This document shows positions 35,301-45,300 of a DNA stretch of 64,000 nt, piece by piece (position 1 is the stretch's first letter; every line of letters starts with the position of its first letter). Source of the DNA: Pseudoips prasinana (lineage: Eukaryota; Arthropoda; Insecta; Lepidoptera; Nolidae); contig OX621250.1 of assembly GCA_951640165.1 (NCBI GenBank), positions 868,001 through 932,000 on the forward strand. Direction: 5' to 3'. Position numbers and translations under genes: made by a program. The notes beneath the pieces are model-generated. The model ran no database searches. It saw nothing but the letters and a program-made list of their open reading frames with translations, and was not told the origin of the DNA.

Positions 35301-38300
35301 TCGTTTATAGAACAGGAACAAGCTTGCATTGGCAATGCAGCTGGAGCCTTCTTTTGATCCAAATGTGCAGGTTTTGGTGGTCTTTCAGGAGGTCTGTCTT
35401 TACATTGGCATTGTTCTAAATTCTTTTTTATTGCTCTTGGTGTTAGATATTCAGTGCTGTTTGAGGAGTTATCTGAATTGCTTTCCGGTACTGCTTCCAT
35501 TGTCCAAGCAGGATTAAAAGAAGTGCCGGGCGTAAGGGCTACCGTTGAAGATCTTGATATTGCACCTAGTTTAGTCAAACAATTATTACAACGTTCAAGA
35601 GTTATATGATCCGCTCCAGTCCATGGAGGGTTAATGCCAATTTCTGCATCGTCTTCGTAATTTCTCCTTTCATCTGAAGGCCACAAAGGTGAAACACCTC
35701 CACAATCTTCTCCAAAAAAGTTTTCTTCATACAGAGCACTAGCTGTGTCTGGGAGAGATTGATCAGTAGAGTTAAAGTCCGAAAGCCGTGTGTTGGGCCG
35801 TGTTTTATTCCCTGCAAAAATAGATCCCTTTTAAAAACTGATTTGATGGAGTTATCATGAACAAGTAGGCCAAGTGCACATAGCAAAGGGGAGTTGACTT
35901 CGTTTTTATGTAAAGCATTGAAGTATACTTTATGAATAGGATTTTAAATACTAAAGAATGCAATAAATTTGTCATGGGGCTTATTGAGGAAGCGATTAAG
36001 TTAGTAACTTAGCTTTATCTAAGATTGTTTGATTTGTATTTAATTAGTGTTCGTAGTTTAGAACACTAACTATTATTATTTATTAAATTTACATTTTCAT
36101 TCGGTCAATTACAAGTGTATGGGTCTTCCCCATACTTGGTATAAGGGGCTAATAGAGTTATTTTTTACAAGGTTTCTTTTGTAAATGAAATCTTCATTAA
36201 TTCAAATATATCATTAATAGAAATAGCTTAATACCTGAGCTTTTTCTAGATGCTGCCGGAGTCCGCTGCATAGAAAGTGTTCCTTGAGCAGCCATGTCAA
36301 AAGCATCCGTGATATCTTGAGACTGATCAGTGATTAGCATATGTAAACCTTCGCCCTTGCCGCAGTGAGAGCCACCTTCGAAGCAAAATCTGCCTTCCAC
36401 TACACCATATCGCCTAAAAGAACATAAACAATGTTTTATTATTATGGAATAAAAAGAGCATGATATTATGAATATAAATTATATAACCTTTAATACGTTA
36501 CGTGGCAATAATTCTATGTACAATGGTAAAACGATCTCTTTTTTTATCGATTGGGTTGAGTAACCCTGGTGTCAGTGTTGTTCAAGCCGCCAAATAGGCC
36601 TCTGACTATTTTCTACCGATAAAACAGGGACCTGCGTTTGCACACACACAAGTATATTATAATATATACCGCACAGATAGCTAGCCTCCATTGAGACTGG
36701 CCGCTATGGCGCTGGCCGGTTGGTAAATGCTTGCCTTTCACGCCGCAAGCCGGGGGTTCGAATCCCACCCGGGACAGATATTTGTGTGCATGAACATGTC
36801 TGTTTGATCCCTGTCTGGGTGTAATTATCTATATTAGTATGTATTTACAAAAGATATGTAGTATAAAAGATATCTGATTTCCATAGTAAAAGTTCTGCTT
36901 AGTTTGGGATCGTGTGTGAATAATGATCCAGGATATTATTATTTTTTTTTATTATATTGGCACATTGCTAGTTAAAAGGCCTGCATAATGTTATTTAAAT
37001 AAACTGTTGAAATATGAAATCTCAATTGCAAAGTTATCAGCCCTTTCATAAAATATTTCCATCCCTTTATCCCCACATGATACCACCAAATTAATACTTC
37101 ATGATTTAAAAGCTTATAACAGTCGCCACACATTTTATATCACGTGAAAATTATTATCTGCTTTCGCAAACTTTGGCATGAATTGTCGACCGCTTAAGTC
37201 ATAACTAGTATATCTGTCCTTCTCTTTCCTATAGGTTGAAATATCGTTGTCTAGGAGTAAGTAAATTTGCAGATTTGCGTCCGTATTCTAGTGTATTCGC
37301 ACTGTTCAGGTTTTCAACGATATCATAAAATAAACGTGGAATTTATTTACTTCGTGCGGGCATTATCTCTTTTAGATTAAAAATCTAAACAAGATCAACA
37401 TGAGGTTGCCGAGATAGAAGCCGAGGTAATGTTACAAGAGAACCCAACACTACCTATTTTCCTAAAATAATTCGATAGTATATTTCATAATATTGTAGTA
37501 GGTACACAGCAATGAGATTAATACTACTTACTTATCGTGTAGGCAGTGGTTACCCTAGTGTAAAAATTGTTCTAGACGCCCATTAGGTATCTGACATGGC
37601 TTAACGACTATTGCCTGATGACTACAACCGGGACCGAGCGCTTACCTTGCCCTCCGAAGCATGGAGATGCTCAAAAATTAAACCACTCTAGCGGTCACCC
37701 ATCTATGGACCGACCGCGAGCCTAGTTGCTTGACCTCGCCGATCACTTACGGATCGGTGAGAGCATCTGGCTATGACACTAATAATAATTATAATCGCAA
37801 CTAATTGCTACTACAAGTAGGCATAGATACATGTAAACAAATTTACAGTATATACGTGATCTTTTTAGAAATTACAAATAAAAATATAAAAGTTACTGTA
37901 AAGCTGATATTATTTACTGTAGTATGTGCTGAGGTAGGTGCCTTTTCCGACCTTGTAAGGGCCATCTTCCAAGCTTTCAAATTACTATCTAAGTAAAGGA
38001 TTATCTGAGCTTGTTTGGAATTAGCCATGTTTTCCTTTTTTTGCTATAATTGTAATGAATATGCATATTGGAAATCATTAGAGAAGGCCTTTGTCAATGG
38101 ACAAGCTGTTCCAGATAAATATCCAGTTGCCGATAATGCTTAATAGTATTAAATATATTGCATGAATTTTATTTTAGTGTGTAGGAAAACTTTGTTAGCA
38201 TTATGTAATAGTGATAACGAAGCAGCAATAAAGGCTATTTTAATTTTTATTTTAATGACTATGCCTGATATTAAAGCAGACAGTAAGCTCAACAGGTCTT

Positions 38301-39282
38301 CACTCCCGACCACACCCGAGTTGACTGGTGTTTTTGGCTATTCAAAACCCAACAGAAGACCCAAAGGTTCCTTAAATTTTTTTTTTTTATATAATTAACA
38401 TCCAGCCAGTATCATTAAAGTGAAATATCTTTAATTCATGACACATTAAATATCCTGGGACATTATTTACACACGGCCATCTGATCCTAAACAAGCAGAT
38501 CTTGTACTATGGAAACCAGATAACTGATATAATATCTACATAAATATACTACATTTTCTTTTTGTAAATACATACTTATATAGATAATTACAACCAGACA
38601 CGGGACAAACAGACATGTTCATGCACACAAATATCTGTCCTGCGTGGGATTCGAGCATTTGCCAACCACTCCAACAGGTCCGTCATCATTATCATACAAC
38701 AAAGAATTGTCTTACTGAATACATACACATACAGTAATGTATTAGCTTCGTTTTTCAGACTAAAATCCCTAATACGGATGTCTAGGAGGCAGTATTTTAC
38801 GGAACTGCAGTTAGGAACTCATGTGCAGTTGTGGCGAAACATACTGTCCGCTGGCGAACCATGGAAGTTAGAAATCAGTTTGGTTAAAGTGCACTGGGAG
38901 AATTTATTAATTCATCAAATTTGTGTTTGTGCATGGCTGTGTCGAATATACAGGCACTTTAATAGAATTGGTAGACTGTAAAGACCAGGTAACAAATATG
39001 ATATTTTTTCTGTATCTTCTGGGCAGAATTGGAAGTAAAAACAAAAAATCCCTCTGTGTTTAATTATTCTTATTCTTTATTGCACACAGAAACATACATT
39101 TAAATAAATTTTACAATAAAAAATCATGTACATAGGCGAGCTTAATTCATTAATGAATTTTCTTCCAGCAAACCATTAGGAGAGCGAAATTATTATATAA
39201 TGGGTACAAGCAGTGTACAACAAAATATTAAATTAAAAATATTGATAAAATACACACAAATATTTACATACAATACCTAATA

Positions 39283-39354
<72 letters not shown>

Positions 39355-42300
39355 AATAAACTACATAAAACCTACATATCTATTATATACATAAATTAAA
39401 GAGATAAGAAATGATTCTTAATTCTGTTCTTAAATATACTTAATGACGAGCTATCACGTATGAAGTGTGGTAAAGAGTTCCAAAGGCGCACTGCGCGTAC
39501 AGTAAACGAGCCATCATAGCGGCTGGAAGTATGAGAAGGAGTCCTTAGAAGAAGAGAAATAGCTGTGCGACAAGGTTTGCCTCTAGGCACCAGATACTCC
39601 AAGCGTTCACGGAGATAGATGGGAGCAACAGAGTTATGAAGAATGGAATAAAGTAGAGAAAGGATATGACAGTCCCGAGGCCGCCGAATAGGCAACCACT
39701 TCAATTGAGCCCGGAACTCCGACACGTGGTCGTACTTCCTTAGGCCGAAAATAAAGCGGATGCATAAATTCTGCAGGCGTTCGAGCTTATCTAGAAGTTC
39801 TTCTGTTGCATCAAGAAAACAGACATCAGCATAGTCAAGAAGAGGGAGTAGAAGTGAATGAGCGAGAGTAACTCTAGTCTGAAAAGGTAAGAATTTTTGG
39901 AGACGTTTGATAGATTGAAAAGAACAGTATACCCTCCTGCTTACCTCTGCAACGTGATTGTTCCACGAAAGGTTACAGTCGATTAAAACACCTAAATTTT
40001 TGGCAAATTTTGAATAAGGTATCGGCACATCATCGAAAAGAACAGGAGGAATGGCTGAAAAATTTAAGGTGTTAAACATGTGTCTGCCACCAATAATGAG
40101 AACTTGAGATTTAGAGGGGTTGACCAAAAGTCCAAAAGATTTTGCCCACTTGCTAATGTTTTCAAGATCATTCAATCAATCATCATGGCAGCAATGGCTT
40201 CCCAAGTCTCATTGGCCTTGAAGTGCCGATAAAGCTGCAAGTCGTCTGCATAGAGATGATAGTTAGAAGTAAATATTTTAGTAATGGCGTTTATAAAAAC
40301 GGAGAATAAAAGAGGAGAGAATACGCCACCCTGAGGAACACCCGCAGTAAGATCACACCATTGAGAGAAAGAATCTTCGTAGTGGACCGACTGTGAGCGA
40401 CCTAGAAGATATGAATCAAACCACGCAATCACAGGCGCTGAGACATTCAAGGAAGAAAGGATAGCAAGAAGGATGTCAAAGTCTACCGAATTAAACGCAC
40501 TGCTAAAATCCAGTAGGACTAAGACGGTGAGTAGCTTCTGTTCCATAGCCAAGCGAATGTCGTCTGTGATTTTCACAAGTGCAGTGACAGTGCTGTGGCC
40601 AGGACGAAAGCCGGATTGGAAAGGACTTAAAAGGTTGTGAGTACAGAGATAATGAGACAGTTGCTTATGAACAATGCTCTCTAGGATCTTAGACAGGAAA
40701 GGAAGGATTGAAATTGGACGGTAATGAGTTAAGGAAGAAGGATTAGTGGTTTTAGGAAGCGGTAAAACGTGAGCTTTTTTCCAAGCGGAAGGGAAGAAAC
40801 TTGACTCTAGAGAACAATTTATTATATGAGTTAAGATAGGAGCAAGTTCCTCCGTAATGATAGTAATCATCAGTGGTTGAAATCCGTCATTGCCTACCGC
40901 TTTGGTGGATATGGATTTTATGGATAATATAATGTCTTTCTCGGTGATTGGCGTGAATGAGAATGAAGTATTTAGTGGCTTTGAAAGGTTAAGAATTTGT
41001 TCCAGAGTAGAAGATTTGATGTCGGCACTCATAGCAACGGGTGGTCTTGAAAAATAATTATTAAGATTATTAATATCCACGTTTACTGTGTTGTCACTAG
41101 AAGTCTTGCCGACACCTAGAGATTTTAAAAATTGCCATACTTGTGCTGTGTTGAGGTTATTAATAGAACTGTAAATGTGGCGTCTCTTTCCATCTCTACA
41201 CATACGGCTGCATCTGTTACGTAGCTTTCTATAAATTTCCCAGTTATCGTTAGTTGCCGTGTTTTTAAATCTTCTTTTGGCCTTATCCCTTTGAGACATA
41301 ATTTTTTTTATTTGGTCATTCATCCAAGGAGCTGGGGCATGTTTAACTCTCACCCTTTTGAGTGGAGCATGTTTATCAAATAATTGTGTTAGTCTCTGGT
41401 TGAACATGTCCACTTTGGAGTCAATATCGTTGCAGATGTAAACAGGTGACCAATCAATACTGCCCGCTTCAGCCCTCAAACGTTCCAGACAAATATTTTT
41501 AAAACTGTGAAGGAATATAAACTGTGACTTACGTCGAGGGCAGCGAATTTTATAAGAGATATAGATAAGATCATGATAAGAGAAGGAGGCTGGAAGTTGT
41601 CCATGAGTTGCCACTTTGGTGGAATCCGAAACGAGAATAAGGTCTAGAAGAGAAGGAGTGGAATGTGGAGCATGGTGTGTGGCATTTAGAGGAAGTACAT
41701 GCATATTGACAGAAGAAACAAGAGAGATTATTTTGTGGCGTGTCATATTTGACATAGAAGAAAATTTTTTAAAAACTTATAAAACTATAACTAAGAAACC
41801 CACGCGCGAACTAAGGGTTCCATCCAACAGGAGCAAGGGAAGCTCCTGGTGGAATCCTAAACTCAGTGAACTCAGGAAAGCATTGCGTAAAAAAATTAGC
41901 AAAGCCAAAAACTCAAGATCCCCAGAAGACTGGGCTTCATACAAAACAACACAGAACACTTTTAAAAAGGAAATAAGAGGGACCAAGAGAACAGCCTGGC
42001 GTCAATTCTGTGAAAACATAGAATCCAATGACGAGGCAGCAAGTGTAAGGAAGATCCTATCAACTGATAGAGATCGTAACCTCAGCACGTTGAAAAAGCC
42101 AGACCACACATACACTTCAACAGACCACGAAACTTTTCTTTTTTAACTTTTTCTCTTTTAAAAAGATAACGCCCGCATTAGGGAGTCTACTCCCTGTGTC
42201 GCGGAGTACTTTACAAACATATAATAGATGGACACAAATTACAACCAGACTCAGAACAACTATTTATGGGTCACACAAATAATTGTCCAGTGCGGGATCC

Positions 42301-45300
42301 GAATCCGCGACACGAAGCGGCGACTGTCTAAGCCGCTGCGCCACAAAACTAGTAAGGTTCTCTTAGAAACACACTTTCCAGACCGTAAACTCTCAGAGAA
42401 CAGATCATGGACGAACAAATCAATATAGACCTACAGACCAGGATTGGTCCAACGCCCGGACCATTGCAACGGAAGAAAAAATAAGATGGGTGATAAGAAC
42501 CTTTCGACCATGTAAGTCGACAGGCCTAGATGGCATTTTCCCTACCTACAATGGGGATTGTAGCAGAGCCGGGAAAATGCCATCTATGGACATCTGTGGA
42601 CCATCTCGCACCATGGTTGGTAGAGATCTTCCAAACCTGCATAACGCACAGATATGTGCCGCTAGCATGGCGCGAAGTGAAAGTTATCTTTATACCAAAA
42701 CCCGGTAAAACTGACTATACAGAACCCAAAGCATACAGACCTATAAACCTGACTTTTTTCCTACTGAAAACCTTTGAGAGACTCTGTGACAGATACATTC
42801 GGGACGGAGTCCTCCGAGCGAAACCTCTTCACAAACAACAGCACGCCTACTCTACAGGCAAATCCACAGAATCTGCTCTGCACACCGTGGCCGCTAAGAT
42901 TGGATGTGCAGTAGATCACAAATGCTCCTCGCTGGCTGCCTTCCTGGACATTGAAGGCGCCTTTTAAAAAACCATATTCCATAGTATCACAATGGCCCTT
43001 GAGAGGAATGGCGTTAATCCAACCTGAACTGGCTGGATAACCAACATGCTCAGCTTGAGGGCGGTACAAGTGCAGTAAATGACACCACAAGGGCCATCGT
43101 GGCTAAAGGATGTCCACAAGGTGGCGTTCTATCGCCACTTTTGTGGAAGCTTGTTGCAAATGAACTGATCGAAAGACTAAATAATAAAGATTACTTCACC
43201 GTGGGCTATGCTGACGATATCACCATAATAATAAACAAACAAAACGAAAACACATTATGCATTCCCATGCGCCAAGCTCTAAAAATAGAAGAGAAATGGT
43301 GCAAGAAATACCAACTATTGGTGAAACCCACAAAAACACAACTAATTCTATTCACAAGAAAAAGGAAGCTAGCGACACTGCAGCTACCACTCATTTTCAG
43401 CACACCCCTGAGCCTTTCATCCGAAACTAAATATCTTTTCCAAATATCATAATATTTGGACAAGCAATTGAACTGGGCAAAACATACTGAACATATCACC
43501 AATATAAATATATATATTCAAACTGCATATCAGTAACAACATTTTTTTTTAAATCCACCCCCCAATCTAGTGATACCCTATTTCCTCCAAAAAATGCGTA
43601 ACAACAGTTATTTCCTGTATCATGGTGGCCCTACAGTACACACTAAAAGCAGTAAGTGAACTACATATGATAATCTTATTTTCAAATAATACTCATCCCA
43701 CGCTGTGTGTTGTTAAATCTTCTTTTATATATTGACAGTGCTAAAAATACAAATAACAGTCATTCTTACATTGTGGGATTACAATTTTATACTTTTGCAA
43801 GATATGAACCCATCTATTTCTCTTTAGCTTCATTAAGAATCTATTAATAGCAGCCGTAACTTATAAAAAATATCAAAAAGCAATCTGGCATGTAAAACAG
43901 ACGCTATTGTTTCATATTGTGTCTAGGAGCGTGCCGCTTAACTAATGTCTCTGATTAGTAAAGAGGTCGACGCATCAACAAACTCCTTCCCCATACAGTC
44001 ACAACGTAGCATGTTATGTATCCACCATCACTCACTATAATCCTTCGTTTGCACTATTATCGATATAATGCCACCTCCGATCTTCTATCCGACGAGCGGA
44101 CCACCGTAGGGCAAATGCTTCACGTCCTTAATAATGACACATCCATGTCAGTAACGCCAAGTCAATGTACCCAAAGGGGGTGTAGTCCCCAATTCTATCG
44201 AGTTCACTTGTTATAACTAAAACAGTGCTTTACACATTTTGGTAAGCACGTATGTTTTTCTAAGTTGATTTTCTGTATTATTGTATGTATACTGTATCGT
44301 AACTTGGTGCAATGCAAGATGGCGACCGGAAGTAGCGGCCATTAACGCGAAATGGCGTCCGTCGAGCGTATAAAGTCGTCACGGATGTTACGTCACATAA
44401 ACCTAGTTTACTATCACGATAATATCTTCCAATGCGTTTTATTGTTTAGTGTATCATTTACTTCATTCTATTTTGGCTTAACTGTTGATTTGATTTGGAT
44501 TTGGGTTCAGTAATGTTTTGGTATTTTGGTCTCAAAAATAAATAAACCCTATTTCATTCCGTGGGGGGCATACAAGTCGACCCAAGGATTTCCAAATAAC
44601 GGGCAGCAGCGTCTCTCTATGTGCTCTGACCAACATACTGCGATCGCAGACCCGTCTGTCAAGCGCGGCTATTATGGCATATCCCTCCAATCCATCGTGG
44701 AAATCTTTTGAACAGGCCTTTGTTCAGCGGTGGACTTCATTTAGCTGTTATGATGATGAAAATAAGTAAGTTTCATGAGTACAACACATTCAAATTATGT
44801 CCTGGTATTGTATAGGTAATTAACTTCTGTCTAACGATTTTTTGTTGTTTGTTGAGTTTGAGCTAGCATTCTATAGTTCCATTAGCAACCCAAGTCGCCA
44901 AATTCACCGTGGGTATTCGGAGAGGTAGAGCATTATATTAATGTTGTTTAAGTATGATCAACAAGGTCACCAGAGTTCATAACTATTAGAATTTGGGCCA
45001 TGGGCTGGATTACCTACGTAAACCTATAAACAACTCATTTAAAAATAATTTTTAATTCAGAGGTTTGTTCACGACATATTAAGATTTAAAGTATCTTTTG
45101 TTAGAAATTAATCTCACCTCAAATGGGCCAGCTCCCATAATCCAAGAAGGCGTGGAGGCACGCCACTGGTTAGCGCAAACCGCCGTCCCTGCAGATGCAG
45201 CCTCGCTGGCCCTGCGGGAAGTTTCCTTGAGCCTCCTCCACCAATCATCACCAGGTATTCCTTGGAGGCACCAAGTTGTCCACCAACTTTCACCTGTTAG

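Larger units (their letters stand above)
36951..39060. other. Intron sequence apart from listed repeats
   Basis: Part of the 8.7-kb intron of the Dok-7-like gene. Besides the 5S-SINE and SINE-B nothing is recognised. Confidence 0.6.
39061..41757 (-). mobile_element. 5'-truncated CR1-like LINE
   Basis: Minus-strand non-LTR element in the 8.7-kb intron of the Dok-7-like gene. It has a 3' tail of AATAAAGAATAAG type at 39,061-39,085, an (AT)n run inside its 3' UTR, and coding sequence from 39,396 to 41,755. Truncation removes the first half of the endonuclease. It abuts a plus-strand LINE relic at 41,763. Confidence 0.88.

Noticed and set aside
42490..42708. Separate small gene in the LOA-like relic
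   Set aside because: It is an out-of-frame reading of the same reverse transcriptase relic, whose true frame continues from 42,530.
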